From Eutreptiella sp. 'Long Island Sound 2002' (taxonomy: Eukaryota > Euglenozoa > Euglenophyceae > Eutreptiales > Eutreptiaceae), in assembly GCA_964036045.1 (NCBI GenBank), contig OZ038382.1:131812556-131876555 (forward strand): 64,000 nt of DNA. The letters are read 5' to 3'. A program made the position numbers and the translations under genes. The notes under the pieces are model-generated. The model was not told where the DNA came from and did no database searches. It saw only the letters and a program-made list of their open reading frames with translations. Position 1 is the first letter of the stretch; each line of letters begins with the position of its first letter. Shown piece after piece: positions 24,801-35,582 of this stretch.

Positions 24801-25606
24801 GTGAAGGAATACGAGAATCAGCGATCCGAGCTCCGAGACATGCAAATCTTGTATAGGCGCGGAAAGATTCTCCCGAGCGGAAGTGCAGGCATGATGCCAA
24901 GACGACCTTGAGTGTACCACTGTGAACGGGACGAGGGGCTGCTAGATGTTGCGGAAAGGCATGCGTATGTTGTCACCGTGGACCGGACCCGAGATGAAGT
25001 TTTTGTGGCTAATCCTCTCCGATTGCAACCGTCGGTCGACGTGGCGACACAATTTGCAGCGATGGATGAGGAGGTGCACGACTTCCAAGAGACTTGGCCG
25101 GCGTCCATTGCACAACGCAAAAACTGTTCATATGTGGCGCTGGCAACGTGGTTCTTGTACGACGAAGGAGCGTGGAGATTGCCCAAGCCGTCGGATCTCT
25201 TTGGCCCAAGAACTATGACGACACAACATACGCAAGAAAAGGTAGACACGCTGGCGTGGCTGCAGGACTAGACGCCGCTCGGAAAGAGCAGCACAAAGCG
25301 GAAAGGGTCTGAGTTGGTGAAGCGGCCGAAGCTGGTCAGGGACGCAATGCAACAGCTTACGGCAACCATGCACGAGAGGCAGACGTACACAGCTCTGGGG
25401 AAAGCGGCCATGTTCGCTGCAGTCGCGCGGAAAAGCGGTCAAGGCTCGGGGTGTCTTGTTGGCGCAGGCTTGGGCAACCAGCCGGTTCTAAGGATCGGTA
25501 CGGGGAGCTCAGGTACGTTAGGACGGCCCGGCTGCAAGAGCTGTTGGGGCTGGTGCACCCGGCAAAGGTTGGCTGGCGAGGCCAACAAATTCGTGGCGAT
25601 CGTGAC
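24801..25606 (+). pseudogene. Decayed ORF of unknown family inside the inverted-repeat structure
   Basis: After an acceptor-like GGAAAAATAG (24,791-24,800) the plus strand reads through SELRDMQILYRRGKILPSG, a TGA at 24,909, then YHCERDEGLLDVAERHAYVV and KNCSYVALATWFLYDEGAW, to a TAG at 25,269. The sense continues in other frames (KAAMFAAVARKSGQ near 25,400-25,440, then DRYGELRYVRTARLQELLGL near 25,495-25,555) until the right arm begins. At least two frame changes are needed. The composition is clearly protein-like but I cannot name the family. Confidence 0.5.
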
Positions 25607-27322
25607 GGAGACGTTGGTGGACGGCGTTGTGGGTGTGCAGAGACCGCGGACGTACCCTGGGTGTCCACCGAAGAAAAGCGACGCGGAGCGAGCACCAAAA
25701 AAGTGAAACAGCAGGCCGGAATGAGGCAATGAGCAGAGTGTGAGGGGGACCAAATGGTGGACAGGGATAGTGGCTAGCGCACCACAGCAGTGGTGGCTGC
25801 TTTGTGGCGCGTGCCGTGGGTCCGGTGTTGGTTTGTGCAGCCTACCATTCTCTGGTTCGGGGGGAGCATACCGCGTAGACCCCCACACTGACAACCCCCT
25901 CCACTGCGCGCACACACTAATGTGTGGTGGTGGGACCACGGCCAATGTCGGGGAAGCGGTGTGCGCCATGGGGTGGCCCCAGTGCCGGGGCAGCGGGACC
26001 AAGAGGGGGAGGACAGGGGTGCAGAAGGGGGCAGCCTAGGGGCAACGGAAACATGGGAGAAAGAAGAGGAAAAGAGGCAGAAGGGATGGGAGTGGGCTAG
26101 CAAGGACATGGGTGGAAAAAAAGGAAGAAGCAGAGAAGAGGGCAGGGGAACAGTAGGGTGAGAGAGGAAGGAGGCAAGAAGGGATGGGAGTGCAAAGGGC
26201 GATGCAAGGACAATGCAGGGGAGAAGCACGGGCACCGCACAGGCGATGCGCGGAGGACCCCGTGGGCCTACTAACCCTGGCAGCCACACCGATCAGGAGG
26301 TGGCTTGAGGTTGAAAGGGAGGAGGGAGGAGGAGAACAATGCGCTCGTGCAGTCTGACCAACTAACTACTGCACAAGACAGGGCTGGCTAACGAGGAACA
26401 GGTAACAGGTACAGACAGGGAGGCAAACAGGCCAAGCGACCGTGACCGCGATCCACGTCAGGGAGGAGGGGAGGCGAGACGGGTGGCAGAGAGAAGGGGA
26501 GGGAACAGAGAAGGGGGCAGTAGGGGAGGGGGCAGGCCCGCCGCCAAGGACAGGGGGCAAAAGGTGGAGACGTGGATAGAGGGACCAGAGGGAAGGGGGT
26601 AGGGGGAATGGCTGTGCTTGGACAAGGAGGGGGTTGGAGTAGGGGTTATGTGGCCACTCGCCCATACGTGGGCCACCGAGAAGGCGCCTCCCCAAACTTT
26701 TTTATTTGTACCTTACGTACCGCCACGAACACAAGGGGGATGGGACTTCCCCCTTCAAGGTGCATTGCCGAAGGCAACAGAATTTGATGTTCGACTTGTT
26801 GAGGCTGACAATTGCTTAAGCAAATTGTGCACAAGTCCCTCATGAAGAACCATGCCCCCCCCCCCCCCCCTGCACCCCACGGCCAAACGATGTAAAAACC
26901 AAACAAACAAGGTCTACAACATGCTTTACAAGGGATATCTCATCATTGTGGGCGGCCACGATGTTAAGAAAACCAGCCTGAAAGCTGCAAAAGCAGACTT
27001 TGCACAAGTCCCTTGCAAAGCCCATGTGGGGTTTTTGGTACATATTCCATAGGCACCCTTCTCTAAGGAGACGGACTATGTGTGCACACGTATGCTACAC
27101 GGCCTGACGGGCGCCCCACAAGTCTTGCAATGGTAGATTGATGTTGCCCGTCTCTAGTGAACATCTTTTTCGGCGGTTTGTGTGGCCCATTTGTCACACA
27201 CAACATTGCATTGCTCCCCCGTTACTTCAATCAATCACCTGTGTATGTTCTGTGATATTCCCTCTCCAAAGGTGGTGTATGGGGTGTTGTATTGCTTTTT
27301 CAGACCCAAGATGGTGCCGCAG
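25606..27322 (-). repeat. Right arm of the large inverted repeat
   Basis: Inverse copy of 20,196-21,903. The inner edge falls inside the decayed ORF, so the arm junction truncates it. Confidence 0.92.
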
Positions 27323-27323
27323 G

Positions 27324-27395
27324 CAATGAGCAGCGTGTGAGGGGGACCAAATGGTGGATAGGGATAGTGGCTAGCGCAGCACAGCAGTGGTGGCT
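27324..27395 (+). repeat. Third copy of a ~70-bp block found inside both arms
   Basis: GGGGGACCAAATGGTGGATA and neighbours repeat 25,727-25,798 (direct) and 21,716-21,779 (inverted), and abut the outer end of the right arm. Confidence 0.85.
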
Positions 27396-27399
27396 CTTA

Positions 27400-28145
27400 C
27401 CAGGGGTCTTCCCATGAGAGGGAGCAGCCTTGGGCTTTGGTGTGGGGGCCTTCGCAAGAGCATTTTTTGGGGCTTTTGAGCGTGTGGATGCCTCCCCATC
27501 AGCTTGCTCAACTTCATCCTCCGAATACTGATCCTTGGCGTCCTCGCTATCCTTTCTTGCACTACCAACAACAAATGTTTGAAACATATGTACCTCACCA
27601 CGCAAAAGACGTTTGCAGACATCATCCTAGTCAATCACATAGGTTGCATTGAACTCACATAGACACTTAATGACCATAAGGCAATACTCATCCAGAAAAC
27701 GAGACCTCCCGTTGAATGCAACGGCAACATTCACTTCAGACTCCACGCGAATCACAAGCAGTACAGACGGGTGTGGCAGCTGAGTAACACACAACAACCA
27801 CACCTTCTGTTCATCGGCACGGGGTAGAATGTTAAGCTCCTGCAGCACCCAACCAAAAAGTGACATGGGGATGTTGCATTTGAGTGCTTTTTGTGTATAA
27901 GACACATAGTTGGGCACCTTACCAGGCAGGCAGTCGGGAACATCAATAACAAAGATGTGCTGCGTGAAGCGAGGCACCGGGTGTGTGCCTCCAAAGTCAC
28001 ACAAGTGTACAGCAACGAATTGCCAACCACTAATGGCCTCAAGGTTCCTCCATAATTGCACAGCAAACTTGGCCGACGTCTGCTTCCAAGCAAACATTAG
28101 GGGTGTGTTCTTATCCAATGATGTAAGCAGTAGTGAATGCAGCAC
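27400..28145 (-). pseudogene. 3' segment of the 27.4-32.6 kb pseudogene
   Basis: An open frame from 28,145 includes LWRNLEAISGWQFVAVHLCD and ECNATYV-type ending; after an in-frame TAG (27,627) it continues DDVCKRLLRGEVHMFQTFVV and a charged tail (QYSEDEVEQADGEASTRSK), closing at a GTAAGA donor at about 27,400. The next exon would lie within the inverted-repeat structure, which appears to have cut the gene. Confidence 0.5.
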
Positions 28146-28305
28146 TCACATTGTTCGCCACATCAACCTGAATCTGAAGTAAATGGTGGGAAGCAGATTG
28201 AAGGGTTGAAAACAAAAAACGAAAATGGACCATTGGTCTACCTCACGTACCATGTTGTAGTTCACAGCACCCAATGTTGGTGCCATAGGCTTATAATACA
28301 ACATA

Positions 28306-28935
28306 CTTTTCTAACAACAACAGAGGCAATGGAAACTTGCTGCTTGTCCCCCCCTCCAAATGTCACAGTCCTCTCCTTGTCTTCGGCAAATGAGATTGGC
28401 GCAGGTCGAACAACAACCTTTCCCATGATAATATGAAAGGATTCCAACTCATCAGCAGACCACATTGGAGCCTTGGAAATTGCATCCCCGCTTGGCCATT
28501 GATTGCATTCAGACCACACCCACTTACCCAAATTCACTTTGCTGGCACCAAGCTAATCTTTGAGGAGACGCTTTAGCTTATCAAGCTCCTCATCAATACC
28601 TAAGGCATCAAAATGCCGCAGGAACAACCGGTAATTGAAAAACGAAACGGTGTGGTAGCACAATACTATAGCATACGCCTAGATGCATGCAAGATTGGGT
28701 TCTCCTAATGCAAAAACACCAGCTCCCATGTGCGATGCCTTTTGATTGTGCGCAGTAGGGGAGACAGTCCACCAACACTATACCCTACCGAATGCATGCA
28801 CGCCAAAATCTCACCAACGGAATCACGACCAAGACCTAGCATACCCCTCATTGCAAAAGGGGGCAAGGTTTGTCATACAGGAGGCAAATTCAGTGAATCC
28901 TGGAAAAAGTGCGCTAAAGCGGGTAAACGTTGGTG
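28306..28935 (-). pseudogene. Segment of the 27.4-32.6 kb pseudogene
   Basis: Reads LPALAHFFQDSLNLPPV, TGA (28,873), MRGMLGLGRDSVGEILACMH and then, in another frame, HTVSFFNYRLFLRHFDALGI, a TAG (28,553) and SADELESFHIIMGKVVVRP. It ends at a GTATGT donor near 28,306. Confidence 0.5.
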
Positions 28936-29304
28936 AACGTGGAAAGTAAACATCATACTTTCTCCACTTTCTACTTCAAACGCATCAAGACTTGGCCGTG
29001 CACGGTTGCAAGCCAAATCCACAAAGGTCACGACGTTTCCGGTTTTAAGAGGTTATCTTGTGTGAGTGTGCACATTTACAGCAGAGTCATACCAAGTGGA
29101 ACAAAAAGGGGGTTCAACGACAAACACAGAGACACACCGGATTGGTGTCGAACCCAAGGTCGCCACACTCGCGTAGACCGGTAATTCGTGTTGATTTCTA
29201 GTCGTCCGCGACCCGCATTTCACTGTCCAAGCAACAACAGATGTCGCCCATGGTCAAACCGGTAGTGGCATGCCTGCATAGCATTGTGATCAGCAAAAAT
29301 CAGT

Positions 29305-30070
29305 TGTCATGTTTGCAGGCCATACTGGGTAGCAATAACCTCAACCATCACATGGCTCATCCACTCAGGCACCCCTTTGCCAATCCTGACAGCGTCCTTC
29401 CACATATCAACTAGAGCAGATGATACATGCCGGCCCCCAAGCACCGAGTAGTTGCCAGCTAAAGAAGACAGTGAATACCAGGGATCAGGGAACGACAAAA
29501 AGGCATTGTACCGCGGAATGTGGGCGCGTCACGAAAGACATCGCAATAAAGCTGCATACACACCAACATCCAACCAACATAGTATAGCAAAAGGACGAGT
29601 TGGGAAATCGGCCTCCAGGTTCTCGCGTCGCAGCTGTACCACTTTGGGGTCTAGGGTTTCGGTCCGACCATGGAGTAGGTTATCATCAAATCTCACTTTG
29701 GACACCGGCACATCCTACAACACCTTGCACACCAATTTTCCACGGAGTTCGTCTTTCGGTAACCTTTCGTACTTTCTTTTCAATGAACCATTTTTAGAAC
29801 TGCCGCCAAGCGCCTTTGGGTACAACACGGCTCAGTGTGAGGTCCTCATTGCTAGCAGGTTCTGAAGCAACACGAGAATGGGTGGCTCCACCTATCCACA
29901 TTAAAAGATGGTACTCTTGAAGGCAGTCCGTTGACACTGAGGTAAACATAGTAGAGAAGCAAATGTGGTTCCAAGCCCGGGCAACCTCTCAGAACTCTTC
30001 ATCTGCAACACCATCCGCATGTTGGTGTACCAAAACCTAGGCGTCAAAACTTTTAGCCAACAACACACAC
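29305..30070 (-). pseudogene. Segment of the 27.4-32.6 kb pseudogene
   Basis: Reads EVAFECVLLAKSFDA, TAG (30,037), VLVHQHADGVADEEF, TGA (29,989), EVARAWNHICFSTMFTSVS, later KWFIEKKVRKVTERRTPW after a TAA (29,794). In a shifted frame it gives RTETLDPKVVQLRRENLE, TGA (29,529) and NYSVLGGRHVSSALVDMW, ending near 29,307. One frame change falls near 29,710. Confidence 0.5.
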
Positions 30071-31316
30071 TCAAATGCAACCTCCTCAAAGTCGATAGTG
30101 ATGACCCCGTGTCGCGGCGCTCTCCCGCGCGGCCGCCACCGTGAAATGCCTTGCTCAAAGTTTGTGTGATGCCATGTCACACCACGCTACCAAGTTTGGC
30201 AAGCACCAAGGTGCAAGCAGCAAGCAAGCAAGGAGGAAGTAGGCGTGAAATGGGGGAAAGTCTGAAATGTGTTTTTGTGCTTTGGATTCGGCCGAAACTT
30301 TGATGAATGATAGCTTTCACCCGAGACAGCAAAGAAGTCTATAACACCTATATGGTTACCACCCTCTCTGTGATCCGCTCTAAGCCTCCGTCATATAGGG
30401 TGCATATGGTTGGGGGACACATGGAGCAGCCCCTATAGCCGCCCAAAACCCTCATTCGCTCGCTTTGATCACTCGATAGACATCCCGCGAGCACTACCGC
30501 CAAGCTCCCCGACCCCAACTCCCCTCTCCCCACCGCTTGACACCCAACCCCTTCCGTGTGCACCGCGCAACGCCTGACGGACACGGGCTGGAGCAACAAT
30601 TTGCCCCCCCCCCCCCCCACCGTGGCACCTTGAGTGGTCGCAGAGGCATGCAGCGCCGCACACCATTCCTCCTGTCAAGCTTGTCCGCAATGCTGCCAAC
30701 ATGATCCTCCTTTTCCTCTGCTATTCGAAGGGAGACATGGGCATCCAATGTGGCACTCAACTCGTCACTGACGTCATTAGAGTTGACCAGTGTTTGCAAA
30801 CACCTCAAAACGAGGTCAGAAAAATGGGACCGGGGGATGGGTTGTGACAGTGGTGGCGGAAAACGAAAATCCTCGGCCATACCCGAGAAACCGCAACCTT
30901 TGACTTATGCCGGCCGCAATGCACCAATTGCACAACAAACCGTCTGACGGCCCGTATTACTGTTCTCACATTCCTTTCAACACGAGGAACACCGACAGCG
31001 CAGATACCGGTTAGCTGCATGTCACACTCTTTGGGCCTCCTAAGTCCAAAACATCACGCGCAGTTCGTCCAGTGCCGCCGCCCCAAAGCAGTCACAGAAC
31101 CACGTCCCAAACACAAACAACGCAGGTACATACTAGCAAAACACGACATCCAGCGCAGTCAGTTGGGATGTTTGCAGCTGGGTGGCAACGGATCGCAGCT
31201 GAGGCTGCCTGGAAATTTCCATAAACTGCAAATTTAGCATACCTCATACCTTACGTGCAACTAGCGGGGAGGCAACGAGTCTCTCCTTGAAAATGAGTTT
31301 GCACGATGCTGGTATC

Positions 31317-31585
31317 CTATGTCACACAGGCTACTTGCCATGAACAATGCAAATTGTCAACGGAAAGAAGGCAAAGCACCATAATTTTTTTCACTGCATA
31401 CTTGTAGGGGTGCCACATGGCGTACAAGGGTGGCGGCCGGCCCAGTAAGGTACCTAGGTCCCAGTGTGCATGGAAATCCCAATAGACAATTTTGGAAATG
31501 CGGTAATAAATGTTATCATCCAAAAATAGAGGCCGAAGACAATTGGTTTGCTGGTGAACATCCCACCACATGTGCATCAGCTAAA
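31317..31585 (-). pseudogene. Exon of the 27.4-32.6 kb pseudogene, aromatic-rich
   Basis: Starts after GATTTTGTTTAG (acceptor-like). It reads MHMWWDVHQQTNCLRPLF, then DNIYYRISKIVYWDFHAHW, then GRPPPLYAMWHPYKYAVKK with no stop until 31,317. The dense Trp/Tyr/His motifs look like a conserved core and would be the best query for a family search. Confidence 0.55.
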
Positions 31586-31660
31586 CAAAATCCCTTGTGC
31601 ACCAACCACCAATTCTGACAACAAAAATGCTCTCCATGGGTGGCTGCGGACATGTTACCG

Positions 31661-32194
31661 GTTCGAATCAAGAGGACATCGAATGATCTTTAGTGGTTTT
31701 GGTCCTTCAGCAATAGTCTCAACAGCATTACCAAATCAGCGGTGCCTACGCCGCAATTCGGCTGCTACATCCCCCCACATTGTTCAACAATACAAGGGCA
31801 ACAGAAACCCGGGGCATATATCAAGAGGCCGAGGCATAGTTAGAACAGTAGGCACCGAGCGAATCTGCGATAAATCATTAGACACAGGCAGAGGACGGAA
31901 CCACGGCCAAGAAAAATTGTCCAGCCAAAGCAGATGCTGTGAACAACTCAATTGTTGGGAAAGCAGTGCAGCTACAGCAAAGGCGTGTCGGCCATGAGAC
32001 TCAACTCTGATAGCACAAACAACTGCTTTGCTGAGGTGACGTCTCTCCTTGCGACCAATCCCACTCGCTTTCTCAATTGGACACTTTGTCCGTGTCAGGC
32101 ACCATGCATGTATGAGCCTCCAAAGATTTGAAGTTTCCTGCAACCGTGTGTTGTACCAAAGAGGTGGTGTGAATCCCCCTTGAACACGTTGCCT
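31661..32194 (-). pseudogene. Exon of the 27.4-32.6 kb pseudogene
   Basis: Begins after TTTTTTCTGCAG and runs about 178 codons to a GTAACA donor. It contains NTRLQETSNLWRLIHAW, then ESHGRHAFAVAALLSQQLS, then KPLKIIRCPLDSNR. Two in-frame TGA codons (31,784 and 31,736) are the only breaks. The family is unknown. Confidence 0.55.
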
Positions 32195-33237
32195 TTGCTG
32201 CAGAAAAAACACCAAATTCAGATCTAGACCATGGAAGAAACTCCGGTAATAGTGCCTAGCAATGCGGCATCTGCCACATCATGAGCACGGGTGAACTCCA
32301 ACTCTATCGGAAATGTGAAGTGGCACAGCATCCATTGCCCACAACAGTACACAAATGAACAAGGCGTACACAAAGTGTTGTGCATGCTGCTGCATGCAGT
32401 CGGTGGAGTTTGATGCAAACCGTTGGCATGACACTCACAAAGGGCATGAACTTTGTTTGCATCATGGAATCTTAGAATTATAGTAACATCATCGAGTGCA
32501 CCCAAACAACAAGTACAAGTAAATAAACACCCAAACAGGCAAACAGACAGACACACTGCGCTGCAGCGCAATACATGACACCAATGCTTGAAATTTCATA
32601 CCAAGTCAGCAATTAGTCGCTCATCAACTTCTGCTCTCCTCAATGACAGGTGTGTAAAACAAATAGAGGGGTAAAATTGACCAAATATCAAAAAAGCACG
32701 GTTGTTTCAAAGAATGTGTTTGATTGGCCTCCGAAAGAGAAAAATTGAAGAAAAAAAAAAGCACCGCAGTTGCTTTACAAGAATGGCGAACACCCCCCCC
32801 CTCATGAGTTGCATAGCGCTGCATGGGACAGTATTGTGTGTGGGTGCTTTGTTTAGTACACATGGCCTGACTTTTTGGGGGTTCAAAATCCAAATTTTTG
32901 ACGATCCTGTTCCACCCCCGGACAAAAAAACCAAGCACATAATTGGCCTCCTAAGGCTGTAGCGCGCCAATTTAAATTTTTCGCGTTTCATGTGGTTTTG
33001 GAGAACAATTAGGAGCAGCTGGATGATGTGCATCCCATGATGTTCAAACTGCCCAGCAGAGGAGTCCCGATTGCTGCGGCAGGCCTGGAAAGTAACGTGA
33101 AGCTCTTGTGGGCACAACTAAGGGATACACATGAGATTGCTGGCGGGCCATTCATCACTACTAAGATCTATAAGAGGGGTCTCACACATTCGATGGTTGT
33201 GTACGAGGAGCACATTGTACTTTTGCCATTCCATCTA

Positions 33238-34986
33238 CCCTTGGTACACGCGAGAAAACCCCATCTCGTTCTAGGCTAGAACACTCTAGCCTAGATGTTC
33301 TAGCCTAGAATAGATCAATACTAGAACAATATAATAGCCTGGGTAGAACACAGAAAACAAATTATCACACACACACAAACACACATGCACGCACACATTT
33401 TGACGTAGGCACGGGCACTATGGGGTTGCCCTCCCTTCAAGCGTTGGTTGGGGAGGGGGGGGGGGGTGTCTTTGCTTTTGCCACACATTTCTCAGGGGGG
33501 TCTTGAGAAATACCTTTGGGGGGGGAGGGGTTGGACTCAGGGGTCTGGGAGGGTGTTGTTTCCTTTGTTTTGCAGGTGGTTTCTTATTGGATTTTTATGA
33601 TATCGGATTGACGAAATGCAATTTCAAGTTGCAGGTATGCCATACAATGCTGTGCAGTGGTGTGGTGTGTTGTGGTCTCGTAAGGTGTAAAGTGGTGTGG
33701 TGTGCTGTGTGGTAGTCTGATGTGGTGTGTGATCCGCTATGGTGTGTTGTGCTAAATAGTGGCATGGTGTGTTGTGTTGTGGTCACATGAGGTGCGATGT
33801 GGTGTCTTGTGTTGTCATGTGGTGTGGTTTGGTGTCATGTGTTGTGGCCTCGTGTCAGGTGGTGTGGTGTGATGTGGTGTGTTGTGCTACGCTGCGGTCT
33901 GCTGTAGTGTGTGATTGGCTGTGGTGTGTTGTACTATGTGGGGGAGTAGTGTGTTGTGGGCACATGACGTGCCCTGTGGTGTGCTGTGTTTTCGTGTGGT
34001 GTGGTTGGTGCGGTTGGGTGAATGGTGTGGTTGGTTGAATGGTGTGTTGGTTGCTTGGCCGGTTGGGTTGTTTGGCAGCTTGGGTTATTTGTTGGGTGTT
34101 TGGCTTGTTGGGGCATGCTGTGTGGTGTTTGCACCCCGTGGTGTGTGGTGTTGCATGCTGTTGTATGCTCTGTATGTATGTCACGTCTGTGGATACCTAT
34201 GTAATTACTGCCATTCCAAGGGAGGGGGGGGGGGGAGGGCTAACAAGCAGTTACTATTTTTGTTCTAGCGGCAACATGGCACACCTGCAACCTGAAATTG
34301 CATTTCGTCAGTCAAATACCATAAAAATCCAATAAAGAACCACCTGTGAAACAAAGAAAAGAACACCCTCCCAGACCCCTAATTGCAACCCCCCCCCCCC
34401 CCCCCCCCCGCAAGGTAGTTCTCAAGCCCCCCCTGAAAAAAGTGTGACAAAAGCAAAGACGCCCCCACCCCAACGTACGCTTGAAGGGAGGGCAGCCCCA
34501 CAGTGCCCGTGCCTATGTCAGAATGTCTGTGTGTTTGTGTGTGTCTGTGTTTGTGTGTGTATGCACATATGACTAGACATGCACCAAATGTGATGGTTTC
34601 TATGTGTCTATGTGTCATGGAACCCCCCCCCCCTTCCCACATTGGTGTCTTTTACTTGCCAAATGTGTGTGCATGTTTTTGTTCTAGCCTTGTTCTAGCG
34701 AAGCGTTCTAGCTACGTTCGTGCCGTTCTAGTGGGGTGGCGCTAGAATGGCGCTAGAACGTTCCTAGAACGGTTTTTTGTACTTGTTGAATTTCAGTTCA
34801 AAAATGTGTTTTTCTAAGAAACAAGGTATGGACCCCCTAGTATGGTAATAGGGGCCCAATTTGCACCCTTCATACCCCCGCCCCCCTATGCCCATGGGTC
34901 GGGGCAACCACTACTTTTTTTCGTTCTAGCCACTCTAGCGGTGTCTAGGCTAGAACGAGATTGGGTTTTCTAGCGTGTACCAAGGG
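33238..34986. mobile_element. Foldback-type DNA transposon, non-autonomous, 1.75 kb
   Basis: Ends are inverted repeats of about 40 bp or more starting CCCTTGGTACACGC, flanked on both sides by TA. Further inside, about 33,395-33,640 and 34,268-34,525 are inverse copies of each other. The centre is a G/T-rich TGTGGTGTG repeat. Subterminal GTTCTAGC words are dense at 33,265-33,330 and 34,680-34,780. No transposase is encoded. TA flanks fit Tc1/mariner-like target choice. Confidence 0.8.
33650..34200. repeat. G/T-rich TGTGGTGTG tandem repeat
   Basis: Degenerate short units at the core of the foldback element, with strong strand asymmetry (G and T on the plus strand). Long valine/tryptophan frames here are spurious. 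Confidence 0.85.
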
Positions 34987-35099
34987 TAAGTTTGCTTGTA
35001 TGGTGCCCAACGTGTCTATGATAGACCAAGGTCAGTAGAAAAGCCAAGTGGGGATCTCTGCTGCAAGCTAGGCCTTCCTTGCTTTGAACATAATCCCAA

Positions 35100-35582
35100 T
35101 TGCTGACACACAGGCGCTCCAAGAGCCCAAGAGTGAGAAACAAAAAGCAAAAAATAGACTGCACTATGTGACCAACGGCGCTCCAAGTGCCCACGAGTGC
35201 ACAATGAAGAAGAAAAAGAGGACCGCACTATGTGACCAAGGGGGGACGAAGAGCCCAAGAATGGGCGAGAAAGAAAGCACAAAAGAAAGAAACAACGCAC
35301 TATGTGACCACTAGTGTTCCAAGACCCCCGAGTGGAAGACAAAAAAACCAAAGGAAGAGCACACTATGTGGCTCCCGGTGTCCCTAGACCCCAACACTCG
35401 TGACAAAAAAGAGCCCTAAAGTGGGCGACAGAGTAAGAAGGAGCGACAGCAGTACGTCACCACCCGTGCTCGAAGTGCCCAAGACTGAGCGATAAAAAAA
35501 AAAGCAAAAACCGCACTACGTGATCAAAGGGGCTCCAGATGCCCAAGAGTGGGTAATGTGGAAAGGAAGAAAGAGCACACTC
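35100..35582. repeat. ~62-bp satellite array, left part
   Basis: Units contain GCACTATGTGACCA, CGGCGCTCCAAGAGCCCAAG and AGTGGGCGATAAAGAAAG words. The array is interrupted by the RT copy and resumes at 37,640. Confidence 0.88.

Larger units (their letters stand above)
20196..27322. mobile_element. 7.1 kb structure with 1.7 kb inverted arms
   Basis: 20,196-21,903 and 25,606-27,322 are near-identical in inverse orientation: the same poly-C/poly-G tracts, same words and only scattered differences. The 3.7 kb centre holds a GT microsatellite, a 230-bp tandem repeat and two decayed ORFs on opposite strands. Outer ends read TGCGGCACCATCTTGGGTCTG on both sides when oriented inward. I see no target-site duplication. 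It could be a foldback-type transposon or a palindromic duplication. Confidence 0.7.
27400..32571 (-). pseudogene. Multi-exon pseudogene, large uncharacterised protein
   Basis: A series of minus-strand protein-like segments, several with splice borders, run in one direction: 32,571-32,224 (start with LDDVTIILRFHDANKVHALC), 32,194-31,661, 31,585-31,317, about 30,900-30,560 (with SNDVSDELSATLDAHVSLRI), 30,070-29,305, 28,935-28,306 and 28,145-27,400. Together they would code for well over 1,000 residues. Internal breaks are mostly single TGA or TAG codons. I recognise no domain. The size, repeated decay pattern and location within transposon debris suggest a transposon-borne gene, but a host pseudogene is possible. 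Confidence 0.55.
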
